A DNA stretch of 64,000 nt from Deroplatys truncata (GCA_030765065.1 CM060985.1:177818096-177882095), one strand, 5' to 3'. Numbered from the stretch's first letter, positions 1 to 10,884 are shown. The notes: generated by a model from the sequence alone, not told the origin. Program-made: numbers and translations.

Positions 1-284
1 TCAAATTCGGGGGTACTGAGGGAGGTGGGATGTTATGAAGACACAATACACTGTAACATAAATGTTATAAGTACCAGCAAGAAAACCTGTCTCCTAAGTT
101 TTGGGCATCTGATTTGGATAGGGGTTTGAGGAGAATAGGAATGGGGTCAGTATGGCAAAGAGCTGAAACAAATGACAAAAATACATAGAAAGGTGTCAAG
201 ATAAGACTAAGAGACATCAACCAACAGGAAATAGATTCGAATTGTAAAATTAAACCTTCTCTAAGTCTAGTAAATGAAATAAAA

Positions 285-602
285 TTGAATTGGGGTAAAG
301 AGGCATATATACTTAACTTAGGAAAAAAGAAAGTATCAGAAATGGCATGGTTTAGACTGGGGGGCTGGAGGGCGCAGAAAATCACTGGCGATTCTGGCAG
401 GAGAATCTGCCCATTCTGTGATTTGGATGAGGACTGGGTACATATTTTGGCGAAATGTGCACAGTGGGAGAACCAGCGAACAATTAAACTGAAAGAAAAC
501 TTCTTAAGTCCCTCAAGAAAGAGGATGGCATGTTGGGGTCTATTGGCTGACCAGAGGAACTGGAAAAACGTGGGCAATTTCTTGGCCAAAGTGTTCAGTT
601 AG
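285..602 (+). pseudogene. C-terminal fragment of a non-LTR retrotransposon ORF2 (zinc-knuckle region)
   Basis: The open frame contains a Cys/His cluster, CPFC followed by HILAKC, spaced like the C-x2-C-x(n)-H-x4-C knuckle found after the reverse transcriptase domain in ORF2 proteins of several LINE clades. A GWRAQK-type basic stretch precedes it. The frame ends in a natural stop followed by T-rich sequence, as expected of the 3' end of ORF2. No RT catalytic motif is visible upstream, so this is a 5'-truncated copy. Clade is not determinable from this piece. An accidental frame is possible, but the knuckle spacing argues against it. Confidence 0.5.
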
Positions 603-990
603 TCAAAGATAATTTATTTCTATTTTCCCCTTTCTTGTTCTTTTTTGTATTGTTTTCTTTTTCTGTTGCTTATTTTGACACCATACCTGTATCTTAAATA
701 TGCATGTACGGTCAATGACCTATGCACTAAATACTTGTGTAATAACTTCAATAATTTGAAACCAAAAAAGATACCTTATCTATCCACCTACAAACTTCAG
801 GGGTTGCTTCCTAGCTGGAAATTGAACACAAAAGTTTATATCACCTTGTGATTACCCACATCATACATCAATTGGAGCCAGTTTTCGGCGTTTGTGTGAC
901 CATGGGTCCTTTGAGACAGACGAACGTAAGCTAAACGACGGTTATCTGCATCCTACATTACAACCGCTATTAACCCTATGACCTCCAACG
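603..990. other. No recognised feature
   Basis: T-rich sequence after the ORF2 tail, then mixed sequence. The open frame at 645-851 has no recognisable motif. It may be LINE 3' UTR plus flank. Confidence 0.4.
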
Positions 991-999
991 TGTGCAGGG

Positions 1000-1690
1000 A
1001 TTATCACTGGCGAATTTTCCTCCATGGATATATTCCGTCGCAGGTTTGTGCAACAGGCCATCACCATTATGCAATTTCCGTCTTCAGTCCTCTTCGCGCA
1101 TTAAGTGACCTTTGGTAGAGATGACATCATTAACCTGCAAAATTGTAATCTGTGGGTTACAGAAAATGCTCACAGAATTGTGGAAGCGTATCATCAGTAG
1201 CGGTTATTGTTTGGGCAGGAATTATTGACAACCACCTACTTAGACCAGTTCTTTCACAAGACGTGATCTGAGAAGCGTATTTGGTCTTCCTGCAACACAC
1301 TCCGCTCTCATTGCTGGAGAATGTGTCTTTGGCAATGTGACTGCAGCATGATGTTGTACCAGCCCACTTCTGCATTAATGTTCGCCGACACCTCAACAAT
1401 ATCTTCTCCAGACGTTGGATTGACCGTGAAATTCCTCGATTACCGGTCTTAAACTCCGTGGATATTTACTTGTGGGGGAATCTGAAAAGCATTGTGTACG
1501 GTGAGCCCATCCTTGACATTCAGATCCTTCAACAGAGTATCCATATAACCTATGACGATATTCGGATAGTCTGGAACATTCGAACGAGTGGGGAAGTCCA
1601 TGATGCGACATATAAACGCACGCACAGCATCCCATGAAGGGCACTTTGAACATCTGTTGTGATGTGGATGAGGCTTAGGCCATGTAGTGT
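1000..1690 (+). pseudogene. Tc1/mariner-superfamily transposase relic
   Basis: Reading the plus strand across several frameshifts gives a run of motifs typical of an insect mariner-like transposase group: GRDDIINLQNCNLWVTEN near 1110-1165, then VWAGIIDNHLL, LLENVSLAM, a degenerate HD-x-PAHF block, VRRHLNNIF-x-RWI, an SVDIYLWGNLKSIVYGEP block near 1455-1510, and a final DIRIVWNI helix. The SPDL-type motif before the third catalytic Asp is degraded (LNSVDIYLW). The N-terminal HTH part was not recovered, and stops and frameshifts are frequent. The minus-strand open frames over this interval are shadows. No terminal inverted repeats were found. Confidence 0.75.
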
Positions 1691-1797
1691 GTGCTAGAGC
1701 CCTCTGTTTGATGTCGTTTTTCAATGCCATCTGCCGTGGAAACTATGCATTTCCGCACAAAACGTGATATGAGCTTCTGTGTTCCATTTCCAGTCAG

Positions 1798-2215
1798 TAA
1801 TTACCCCACCCCAGATTACCCCTTGCATAGAACATTTTTCGAAAATTTTAATTTTCCAAAAATGGCTTTAACGATTTTGATTAATATATCATATGTTTAA
1901 GATATTGTTATGAGAAATGAAATGTATATCTCGAATTTTCTGGGAATGTCTCCAAAAGTATTCTTCATTGTGAACGACTTTTGCATAACTGGTAAACCGT
2001 AAGAGATAGACAAAATTTTACTACACAAAAAATGTAGATCGCGTTAAGATACACAATTTATGTCATATACATTTTTTTGTTTGGTGAACCGTTTTTGAGA
2101 TATTGCTTGTTATTTCCTTAAATTTGCCAATGCTTATTCTTTTTTTCTCAAATGGGAATTCGTTATTCGTTTGTTATGTCCTGGTAATGCAAGGAGAATG
2201 AAATGCTCCACAACA
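1798..2215 (-). mobile_element. HINE-like repeat, internal fragment
   Basis: Matches the family interior (GATTACCC, ACATTTTTCGAAAATTTTAA, ACGATTTTGATTAA and TTCGTTATTCGTTT blocks). Both ends are missing. Confidence 0.8.
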
Positions 2216-2250
2216 GGGTGGATATATATATGAGGGTGGTTCATTTAAGT

Positions 2251-2768
2251 TCAGACTAAACGTTGTAGAAAGAAATGTTTCCGATAAAGGTTGCTTGATA
2301 TTATGGTGGGTAGTAAATGCCACCGTCATGTCTTATTTGGAGGACATTATAGGGTCAATATAGTTCTTTGAATGGAAATCTACATTTTGTATGATGTTTT
2401 CTCATTAGAAAATTGTTCATCACAGACTGTTTATTTTGTGATGAGGAATAAGGAAACAAAATAAAAAATGTTGTTTCCCAATTACAAAACGTAACTTGAC
2501 CCTCAAATGACCATCCATGGATGGTCAAACCATTCATTGGGCTCTTCTTACACAGCCATTCAGAATTTCCGTTGTTATTTACGTTGGTGTAAGAACAACT
2601 GCAAAGTGCTTTATACAAATGTTGTTTAATTCTTTATGAGGAGTGAGAGAACAACACAAAAAGGTAGGTTACCACTTAAAAAATTAAATTCACCCTAAAA
2701 TGATCATCACAACATCCTCCATATAAAACACGAGTAATGGCATTTCTTTCTACAACGCTTAGTTCTGG
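2251..2768. repeat. Fold-back (inverted repeat) element, MITE-like
   Basis: The segment ending CGTTGTAGAAAGAAATG (2261-2277) returns inverted as CATTTCTTTCTACAACG at 2741-2757. Similarity continues inward with indels: TGCCACCGTCATG...TTTGGAGGA on the left against the inverse of TCCTCCATATAAAACACGAGTAATGGCA on the right. An internal palindrome sits near 2510-2525 (ACCATCCATGGATGGT). No transposase frame was found. It may be a degenerate MITE. Outer limits and target duplication are not clear. Confidence 0.5.
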
Positions 2769-2799
2769 AGATATTTCACAGTGACGACGCCATCAGCGC

Positions 2800-3630
2800 C
2801 TTCACCAGATGGCACGTAAAGGATGCAGGAATTTAGCACAGGATGGGCTTGTGAGGGATATAGGTTGCAGTGGCTGGACAGAGGGTGTAATGTCATTATA
2901 AGACGTATAACGTGTGTTCCCAAACTCTGTAATCTTTAGTTTGTCTAATATAACCTGAACTACATTTCAAAAAGGAGAAGTTAAACAGCTGCTGGATTTA
3001 CTTGCGTAGCAGAGGAGCTCCAGCGGTCCATCTTCGTCGGGCCTAGCTTCTACTTAGAGATTGCAAACTAATACTAAATAAATATAAGTAACGGGCCAGT
3101 AAAGATTCCTGCTAGGCACGTGGTTGATTGAGAGCGAGTTTTAAAAAACAACCTACGTTTAGATACCCGTCAAATTGCTGATTAGTGCATTGCTAGTCAC
3201 TGACGTAAGCGTACATGAAGTGATATTTTATCCTAAGCCGCGTGCCAACTAATCTCTATTTACTCCAACATTCGGGAAATGACGTGCAAGGAAGCTAAAG
3301 CCAATTTCCTAAAGTTACTTAAAATTCTTTTCTGAATAACTCAAACTTTTTAAAATCACATTTATCAAAAATGTTTAAAATAAAATTGTAATTGTCCTAA
3401 TATATCAGAGAGAGATTTGGTAATAAAGTTCAAGTATTTTCATAAATCAAAGCCATATTTAATAAACAATAATATGAATGTGCAGTTATAGCACCATAGT
3501 CTAGCAATTATGTGAAAACTAGGAGGCTTTCATTTTAATAAATCACTATGTTACCAAGGAGAAGGTGTGAAGGTTTAAAATGTAATTATATACCGACATT
3601 ATTTAAAAATCACTCAATCATTCCGACCGG
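2800..3630. other. No recognised feature
   Basis: AT-rich sequence with no frame, tRNA-like box or repeat that I can identify. Confidence 0.4.
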
Positions 3631-3639
3631 TGATTGTAC

Positions 3640-3941
3640 CACCACCAACGAATACATATAGGTTATTGTAAGTTTGTCCAGTTTTTCAACTGTCACTTCT
3701 TTCAATTCTGTCACTGCTTCGTTTTATGTAGTTCACCTTCACTGAGAGTTCACTGCACAAATGTCACCTCACTAAGTTGAACTAGCTCAAGTCTGTCACT
3801 TCACTAGTTCATTTCTGTATCACTTCAAGGTAAACTAGTTCATTGTCTCTTCACGCCGGACGGTTCACTTCACTCGGGAGTCGAACACAAGACCTCAACA
3901 TACCGTCGCTCCACAATAGCTGTCGCTGCACGTCACAACAG
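3640..3941. other. TTCACT-rich degenerate repeat tract
   Basis: Short motifs of the form TTCACTTCAC, CTAGTTCA and GTCACTTC recur irregularly across 3690-3880. Read on the minus strand this is a purine-rich leader (GAAGTGA, GTGAACTAG) lying downstream of the heat-shock-type promoter at 4328-4366, with the SINE at 3953-4216 between them. A GTGTTCGACTCCC box-B-like string occurs at about 3873-3890 on the minus strand and could mark another decayed tRNA-derived head. Confidence 0.4.
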
Positions 3942-3952
3942 TCGCTACCAAC

Positions 3953-4216
3953 CCTTCTTCTTTCTCCCTATATCCTGCGCGTTGTTAGGACTTGCACATC
4001 AGGACTTATAAGTGGATGTCTGGTCAGATGTCTGTCGGGGAGCAGACAGACTATGGATTAGAGATCAGAGAAAACAGCCAGGATGGAAGATCAGACCGAG
4101 CCTGGTATGAGAGCGAGGAAGGAGATGATACAGAATGAAGGTGAAGAGGAAAGGGGAAGCGGTTTCCTGGGATGAAACCAGTCAGCTCTGGTGAGAGGCG
4201 AGCCACGGCACCGCCT
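3953..4216 (-). mobile_element. tRNA-derived SINE with target-site duplication
   Basis: On the minus strand the copy begins GGCGGTGCCGTGGC and continues TCGCCTCTCACC...TTTCATCCCAGG. This matches the head of the SINE at 14762-15126 with an internal deletion of about 16 bp. The body also matches that SINE (TCTGCTCC-CGAC, CCACTTATAAGTCCTGA, a second AAGTCCTA). Flanks TCGTTACCAAC (4217-4227) and TCGCTACCAAC (3942-3952) form an 11-bp target duplication with one mismatch, so the insertion boundaries are well supported. Confidence 0.75.
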
Positions 4217-4327
4217 TCGTTACCAACTCGCTCGAAGAATCGCTGTTGATGCCGCACCAACTATCGCAACTCACTTGCTCACTGACCGAATAACTTTCTT
4301 GCACTCGGATTCTGCGAGAGCGCTCGC

Positions 4328-4366
4328 TTATATAATCTTTCCACTAGGTTCTCGAACGTTCTAGAA
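4328..4366 (-). promoter_or_regulatory. Heat-shock-type promoter: four-unit HSE plus TATA box
   Basis: Positions 4349-4366 read TTCtcGAAcgTTCtaGAA, four perfect alternating 5-bp HSF units. On the minus strand, about 13 bp downstream, lies TATATAAG (4335-4328). This order and spacing resemble proximal hsp70-type promoters, where an HSE sits just upstream of TATA. Transcription would run toward lower coordinates, into the leader-like sequence at 4300-3650 that the SINE at 3953-4216 interrupts. No heat-shock coding sequence follows in the window. It may be a relic of an hsp gene 5' end or a promoter inside an unrecognised element. Confidence 0.5.
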
Positions 4367-4733
4367 TTATTTACACACACTTCACTCATACCAGAAGCTT
4401 TTGCTTAGTTGCTGATAGCGCGTTCGGTGTTTACGCTGGCGACGGTGTTTACTCCGACCGCCCGGCGCCTATATTTCGCATCCTTTTGAGTGAATGTCAG
4501 GACATTTTAATCAGTTTTTAACAGTAGTATGGGTTATACGATACTACATCATTAGGCGTAACGATGAGGATTAAGTATAAAAGTCTTCTAGAACATTGTG
4601 CAGTGATTCTTTCACACTGTGGCCATCGCATGGCCAAGCACCCACCGCCGCCGAAATAGTTATAATATCCGCGCAACCACCTCACGTTCTCATAGCTTAA
4701 TACAATGATAAAACATTTGATGTGATACATACA

Positions 4734-5440
4734 CATGACATTCTCTACCCTCTATCGTTTACTATTGAGTATACAAACTATTCTTACTAAAGCTTATTTT
4801 TCTATCTACTCATTTTGATCCAATCTTGAAACAGCTACATGACACTTTTAGTTATAGATACAAAGAGAACAGCGATAGTCAATTGTTTAAGAACTGGACG
4901 CTATATGCTGGCCTTAAAATTGCATACTGTTTCCAGGATATCGTAAAAAACCACTGAGTTTTGACAGACTTCAAGAGAATGGTCAAGTAATGAAAAATTC
5001 GAACCATTAGTATCGAATATCTCGGAAATGGTTTATGCTACAAGAAAACTTCCTGGTAATAAATTGTGTTTTTTAAAGACATACATTTCTTTGTCTACCG
5101 TTTAGCGTCTACCGCTTACCAGTTATACAAAATTCCTTCTAAATGAAGATGATTGCATTGGCTCCCAGGAGCTGTAAGATACATTTTATATATCTTCAAT
5201 ATATGGTATTTCATACAAAATATTAAAGTTTTTCAAAAATATTCCATGTAAATGGTAGTTGGGGTGGGGGAATTTTCTGGATTATCTTGATATAATCTTT
5301 GTGTCATATCCTTGTAGATACTGAACGTAAATACCAACTTTGCCACTTATCCGACTTTTTGTTTTCGAGTTATGCTGTTCACAGACATACACACGGACTT
5401 CTTAAATATTGGCAGATTCTCATCATATGTGCTTCGCGCT
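4734..5440 (+). mobile_element. HINE-like repeat, type B, 3'-truncated
   Basis: Begins near the 5' CATGACATTCTCTAC, contains the type-B block (TAGATACAAAGAGAACAGCGA, ACTGGACGCTATATGCTGGCC) and stops just after GTTCACAGACATACACACGGAC, before the 3' hairpin. Confidence 0.75.
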
Positions 5441-5743
5441 AACTAAGATGATGCATCTCTAATAGGTTTTATTTGGTCAGATACGCTAGCGTTGCCGTAT
5501 GAACAGGCCTAGGTGAGCGATGAAAGGGGTGGAGAATCGACGTCACCTGAATGGTTGAAACAGTATGCTTCCCAAAGACTGTCAATACTAGACCCTGAAT
5601 TAGTCCGGCTCTAATTGGTTCCGCATTCAAGATTAACCTCTGTAACCGAATGAGGGATGGGAGGTGTGGCAGAGGACTACCTCTACGAGGAGCCACAACC
5701 GCGCCACGAGGAGGTCCATTTTCCCATAGTCACGCCTAAATAG

Positions 5744-6950
5744 GTGGCTTCCGAGATCCATAAACTCAACACAAACAAATGCCCTGGACATGATGGCGTC
5801 ACGGCGCCCATGCTCCAACACCTTCCCAAGAAGGCCGTCATCCACTTGACGCTGATTTTTAATGCGTGCCTTCACCTTCGTCACTTTCCAACTAGTTGGA
5901 AAGAGGCGCGGGTGGTATGCATTTTAAAGCTCGGCAAGGATCCGGTTCTTCGATGCTGTTACCATTCCATCAGTTTACTCCCAACCGTCTCAAAAGTCTT
6001 TGAACGGTTGCTGCTAGTTCGCCTCACACCTCTCTTTGAGGAAAGGCAACTCCTCCCGGACCACCAGTTTGGTTTTTGTCATGGGCACTTCACGGCCCTG
6101 CAGCTACTGGGATTGGCCTAGAAGGCCTCCTTGACCTTGCAGGGGAACGTCAAGACCATAGCGGTGCTGCTAGATGTAGAGAAGGCTCAAGGCCTTTTAT
6201 ACAAACTCAAGTAGTCAGACATCCCTCCCGCCTATCTCGCCCTGATAAGCAGTTTCCTCCGGGATCGCACATTCAGGGTGAGAGGGGAAGGTTTCCTCAG
6301 TCCGTCCCATAGCCGCCGGAGTCCGGGAAGGCAGTGTACTGTCCCCGCTTCTCTTCGCGGCCTACATGTCGGACTTCCCCACGGAGGAAGTTACGTACGA
6401 ATATGTCGACGATGTCCTCATCATGGCACAGAACAAGAATGCTTGATTCTTTTTCCCTCCACCACAGCGACAGCTCCGAGCCATTGGCAGGTGGAGAGAT
6501 AAGTGGAGGATGGCATCAGCCCGGGGAAGATCTCTGTGCTTCTCTTGGCGAAGGTTCGTAGCTGGCGGCCCGAGCGGTCTCTGAGGCTGCGGCGGAGGAG
6601 AATCCTTTGGACTACCTCTGCCAAATACCTCGGAGTCATCCTCGACCGCGGCCTTACTTTCGATCCACATGTCAGGACAAATGTCGGCCTCGGCCACTCC
6701 GCGCTTAGACATCTGTACCCTGCATTCCGCTCCACAATGCCTACATACCTCAAACTACGCCTATATCAGGCGATTATCCCGCACCTGATCCAGTATGGCT
6801 GCGAGGTCTGGGGATCGGCGGCAGCGACCACCATTCGCAGGCTGCAGACCGTCTAGAACAGGGCGCTTCGGATGATCTATGATACATCCTACATACCCAC
6901 TCTGGTCTCCTACTACTCACCATACCAACCGGCTGGTGCACTCTTTGGGT
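5744..6950 (+). pseudogene. Jockey-like non-LTR reverse transcriptase pseudogene
   Basis: The first frame (5744-6121) starts in RT motif 1: NKCPGHDGVTAPML, then LIFNACL-x-FPTSWKEA, a KLGKDP string, a degenerate YHSISLLPTVSKVFERLL and LLPDHQFGF. After a frameshift near 6110 another frame reads VLLDVEKA and SDIPPAYLALI; a further frame encodes the catalytic YVDDV (at about 6400-6414). The frame 6503-6856 holds the thumb-region strings KYLGVILDRGLTFDPHV and YGCEVWGSAA. NRALRMIYD follows after another break. Motif spacing matches the Jockey group of LINEs. Endonuclease and N-terminal parts are missing, and there are at least three frame breaks, so it is dead. Confidence 0.85.
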
Positions 6951-7043
6951 CGCTATGATCATAGAGCACCAAAGCGCCGAAAGAGCTACCGGCTACCGAA
7001 GGACGGCTTGGGCTCTCGAGGTTAAGGGTCACCAATCCTATCC

Positions 7044-7110
7044 CTCACAAGTTCCCCAAGTTAAGCAGCATCGGGCATGGTCACTAGCTGGAGGAGTGAC
7101 CGTCTAACGG
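7044..7110 (+). repeat. 5S rRNA-like sequence, copy 1
   Basis: CCAAGTTAAGCAGCATCGGG, then CATGGTCACTAGCTGGAGGAGTGACCG, follows the middle and 3' part of 5S rRNA (box A, intermediate element and box C region). The 5' third and the terminal stem are absent, so it is not a functional 5S gene. It is more likely part of a 5S-derived SINE or of the retroelement tail just upstream. Confidence 0.65.
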
Positions 7111-7206
7111 TGACCCGCCCGACTGCCAACTTGGATATTCCCCACACCACTACCTATTTTCCATCTTGCCTCGCTGCCATGTCGGCCTACTTGGCTTGAC
7201 GACCAC

Positions 7207-7275
7207 GCAAGCGGTCGCCTAAGTTAAGCAGCATTGGGCTTGGTCACCACATGGATGCTTCTCCGCCCAGGTGGG
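7207..7275 (+). repeat. 5S rRNA-like sequence, copy 2
   Basis: CGCCTAAGTTAAGCAGCATT, then GGGCTTGGTCACCACATGGATG and CCGCCCAGG, again follows the 5S internal promoter region, about 160 bp after copy 1. The two copies differ at many sites, so they are not a recent tandem duplication. Confidence 0.65.
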
Positions 7276-7299
7276 ATTGCCGAGACACAGCACGAAGAT

Positions 7300-8480
7300 A
7301 AACTACACTCACAAACACAGAACAAAAAGCTTTCCCCAAAACTCCATTATCCTTCTGTATCGCACCGGTAAAGCCGCATTTGCGGCTAGATATTGTGGTG
7401 ATTTAATTCCGCCCAGGTGAACCTCAGCGACCTGCTCCCGATTGTTGATTGCTGGAGGCGTGTTAATTATTGATTGCAAACTTAAACCGCGGTTCTTCGT
7501 ATCGGCAGTTTTGTTTTCTTTCTTGGAGGAGTTCAAAGTAAAGAGATTTGGATTGACATGGAGTAGAATCTTGGCTGTGATTGGTTCAAAGACAACATTC
7601 CTTTAAAGTGATTGGTCACTATCTCCATTTGTGGAATAAGTGAAATAATCATTGTAATTGTAACTATGAAAATGCGAGGAGCTTGCGCGTATATTATAAC
7701 TATTTTGGCGGGAATCGGAGCTGTATCGGCCAGTGCAGTGGCCTCAGTGTTAAAGAAAAGCACTGAACAATAATTTTGTAAAGAACAACGGGAGGTAAAC
7801 AGACTCACATTATTTGTTATTGACAGGAACACTATTAATAAAATAATGATTCCGATAGAAGAATGCACACCTTATCTCCAAGAGCGACAGTTGAATGTCT
7901 GTACTGCAGCAGCGCTGTACGTGATTAGTAGCAGGAAGTAATGTCGCTCATCCTAAATCGTAATGATGGTCCACCCTTTCCTTGTATGCTACTTCTCCAG
8001 TGGCTGGAGAGGGATGCTCTTGCAGACAGCGGATAGCTTTTGGAGTCAATTAATCGACTTTCATTGCTGATCTTGAATTGCCAGCAGAACAGTCCTCGCT
8101 GAACTGACGAGTGGGGGAAATAGTGAAAAATCTGTAGGGGAAAAACGGAGGATTGCATCTACTCGCATGGTAAACATTACACTGTATCGGAAATCCTCGA
8201 AAGTGTGTCACAGATATCGAGTTTTTTCATCTTGTAAAGGGATTCTACTGTTTTGAATCTTTAAATGCAGATGATGTAAATTTCACTTTATTTATTATCA
8301 AATAAAGACGACTCAAGATTAGAATCTGAAGGCATTATTATTGTATTTATTTCATGTGCGTTGGCCATAAGGCGGAAATATACTCATAAATTATACTTTC
8401 TGTGTTGTTTGTGACGTCCTCTATGGAAAATATTTTCTCTCCTTAATTTATGACACAAGGGTATAGCACTGTGGTGATGG
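7300..8480. other. Low-repeat interval with a small signal-peptide-like ORF
   Basis: No known family was recognised. Two inverted CCAAT boxes (GATTGGTT near 7579, GATTGGTC near 7610) precede a 35-codon frame at 7666-7773 (+). Its product starts MKMRGACAYI and has a hydrophobic stretch rich in Ile, Ala and Val, like a signal or anchor segment. Nothing else supports it as a gene. AATAAAG occurs near 8300. Confidence 0.25.
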
Positions 8481-8491
8481 TACAGTTATGG

Positions 8492-8560
8492 TAGCAGAGC
8501 GTGGTTTCGATCAACGGACCTCTGTGTTATGGATTCAGCACGCTTCCACACTGTCCTACA
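8492..8560 (-). tRNA. Initiator tRNA-Met-like pseudogene or SINE head
   Basis: The minus strand reads GTGGAAGCGTGCTGAATCC, ATAACACAGAGGTCC, then GATCGAAACCACGCTCTGCTA followed by CCA. This follows eukaryotic initiator tRNA-Met (anticodon CAT in a CCATAAC loop; T arm with ATCGAAACC). The 5' acceptor half does not pair with the 3' half, so a functional tRNA is unlikely. The retained CCA suggests a retroposed tRNA or a tRNA-derived SINE head. Confidence 0.55.
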
Positions 8561-8639
8561 TGAAGTAAGAGTATTGCATTCATCTAATCATTCTACTGGG
8601 TATACTGCTTTTCAAGTTCCCTGAATGCAAGAAAGAGTG

Positions 8640-8772
8640 TTTGAGTGAACAACATAATTAAAAAACGAAAACTGGATTAAATACCATACAGCATGTTCCA
8701 ATGACGCGACACAAAGATTTTTAATTTCCTCCACCCAAACTACTCCTTGTAAGCAAACATTTAACTATTTTT
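8640..8772 (-). mobile_element. HINE-like fragment
   Basis: Starts in the GAACAGCATAACTC-type block and ends near the CATTTTTCG region, directly before the next copy. The adjacent copy begins in its T run. Confidence 0.65.
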
Positions 8773-9622
8773 ACTTTCTCTACTACGTATAGTAAGTAGG
8801 GGAAGTATTGTATTCCACCCAAAAATTCGATACCGAGATTTCACCGGAAATACATGTTTTGAGACCCCCTGAATCCAAAAAAAGCATTTTTGGAAACATG
8901 TCCGTGTGTGTGTCTGTGTGTCTGTGTGTGTGTCTGTGAACAGCATAACTCAGAAACGAACAGTTGGATAAACACCAAACTTGGTATTTACGTTCAGTAT
9001 CTTCCAGAGATGCGACACGAAGGTATTCAAGAAAATCCCCCCACCCTAGACTACTCTTTACATGGAACATTTTTCGAAAATTTTAATTTTCTCAAAAATG
9101 GCTGTAACGATTTTGATTAAAATATCATATGTTTAAGATATTTAATGACAAATAGAATGTATATCTTGAATTTCCTGGGAATATCTCAAACTATTCTTCA
9201 TTGTGAACAACTTTTGCATAACTAGTAAACCATAAGATAGACACAATTTTACTACACAAAAAATGTAGATCGCGTTAAAATACACAATTTATGTCATATA
9301 CATTTTTTTTTGCTGAGTGAACCATTATCGAGGTATTGCTTGTTATTGCCTTAAATTTTCCAATACTTATACTTTTTCTCAAATGGGAATTTAGTTATTC
9401 ATTTTTTATGTCCTGGAGAAGCAAAGAGAATGGAATGCTCCACATAGCAACCAGCTCTTAAAACATTTGACTATCGCTTAAAGCCTATCAATTCCCCTTG
9501 CACCTACAAGAAAATTAGCAATAAGATTAACATCTCGATTAACATGAAGCATATGGAGAATAAGCGATTGAAAAAATAGTTTGTACAAGAGTAGAGAAAG
9601 CCATGTGAGTGTAACACAGCAG
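8773..9622 (-). mobile_element. HINE-like element, full length (type A)
   Basis: Both termini are present: ACTTTCTCTACTACGTATAG with the stem-loop at 8773, (GT)n tract near 8903-8940, and AAAGCCATGTGAGTG...CAGCAGA at 9622, with T runs outside each end. Length about 850 bp. Apparent frames on either strand through the GT tract recur in every copy and carry stops, so they are not coding. Confidence 0.85.
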
Positions 9623-9903
9623 ATTTTTTTATTTCATCAAAAATGGCTCTTAACGATTTTGATTAAAATACTACAAGTTTCAAATATTTGCATGACTAAT
9701 AAAATATGTATTTTGGATTTTGCATAATTAGTAAACCGTGAGAGATAGACAACTTATGTTTACACAAAGAATGTAGATCTCGTTAAAGCACACAATATAT
9801 GTAAATATTTCTTTTCTGGTGTTGGCCATTTACGAGATTTCATTCTTATTTGTATTTTCAATTACTTAATATCGTTCCTAACTGCAAATCACTATTTATT
9901 TTT
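9623..9903 (-). mobile_element. HINE-like internal fragment
   Basis: Follows the previous copy directly. It begins at the AAAAATGGCTCTTAACGATT block and runs to the T run in which the next copy begins. Confidence 0.65.
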
Positions 9904-10700
9904 ACTTATTCTACTACGTACATAGCAAATAGAGAAGGTATTGCATCCCATCAAAAAATTTGATACTGAAATATACATGTTTTGAGGCCCCTTGAAGCAA
10001 AACAAAAACATATTTAGAAAAAGACCTTGTGTTTGCCTGTGAACAGCATGACTGAAAAATGTAGAGCCGGATAAATTTATATTCATTTCCAAAGATGCGA
10101 CACAAAGGTTTTCAAGAAAATCTCGTCATTGAAAAATACGTTTTAAATGTAAGAATTTTCGAAATTTTTTATTCTTTAAAAATGGCTTAAACCATTTTTA
10201 TTAAAATACCATATATTAAATATATTTATGTCGCAAATAAAATGTATATCTCTGGAAATAGCCTGTGAAGTCCACTTTATTCGGAAGAAATTTTATACAA
10301 CCTTGTATAACTGGTAAACGTTAAATGATAGACGAACACGTACTACACGAAAAATGTAGATCTTTATAAAACACACAACTTATTTTAAATACGCTTTTTG
10401 TGACATAAGCCATCTCTGAGATATCCGTTTTAAAGATTAGAATTGCTTATTTCTTAGTGATTCTCGTAAAGTACTGTCAACATTCAGTTGTTTCTCGCGA
10501 TGTCATGGAAACAGTATGGAATTTTAAGGCAGCATGTAGCGTCCAGTTGTTAAACATTTGACTATCGCTGTTCTCTTTGTATCTATAACGAAATGTGTAA
10601 TGTAGCTGTTTCTGCAAATGTTTATTTGGATTAAAATGTGGTGGATAGAAAAATAAGCTTTTAGTAGGAATAGTTTGTATACCCTGTAATAGAGATAGAG
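9904..10700 (-). mobile_element. HINE-like element, type B, near full length
   Basis: Starts ACTTATTCTACTACGTACAT, a degenerate hairpin. It includes the B-specific TAAACATTTGACTATCGCTG and TAACGAAATGTGTAATGTAG and ends near the TTTGTATACCCTG 5' end block. Confidence 0.75.
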
Positions 10701-10884
10701 GGTAAGAATTTCAAAACCACCTCTTAGCGATCGACTTGAAAAAGATTTGACTGTCGTTTTAGCTTTTTATAGGCCTACCACAAAATGTGAAATCAAGGTT
10801 GAACAAAACGTAAACAGAAGAATAATCTTTTGTAAGAATATGAAAGGTAGAATCAGAGATTGAAAATTTAAATGCCAGTGCCAG

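Noticed and set aside
4051-4260. The minus-strand ORF at 4051-4260 as the product of the heat-shock-type promoter
   Set aside because: It lies within the SINE inserted in the leader and has no chaperone similarity.
6362-6753. Two long minus-strand ORFs over the RT region (6362-6712 and 6421-6753)
   Set aside because: They lie antisense to a readable RT domain with the YVDDV motif; shadows produced by the higher G+C of the retroelement.
7044-7275. Functional 5S rRNA genes
   Set aside because: The 5' third, the terminal stem and a T-run terminator are missing, and the copies differ from each other.
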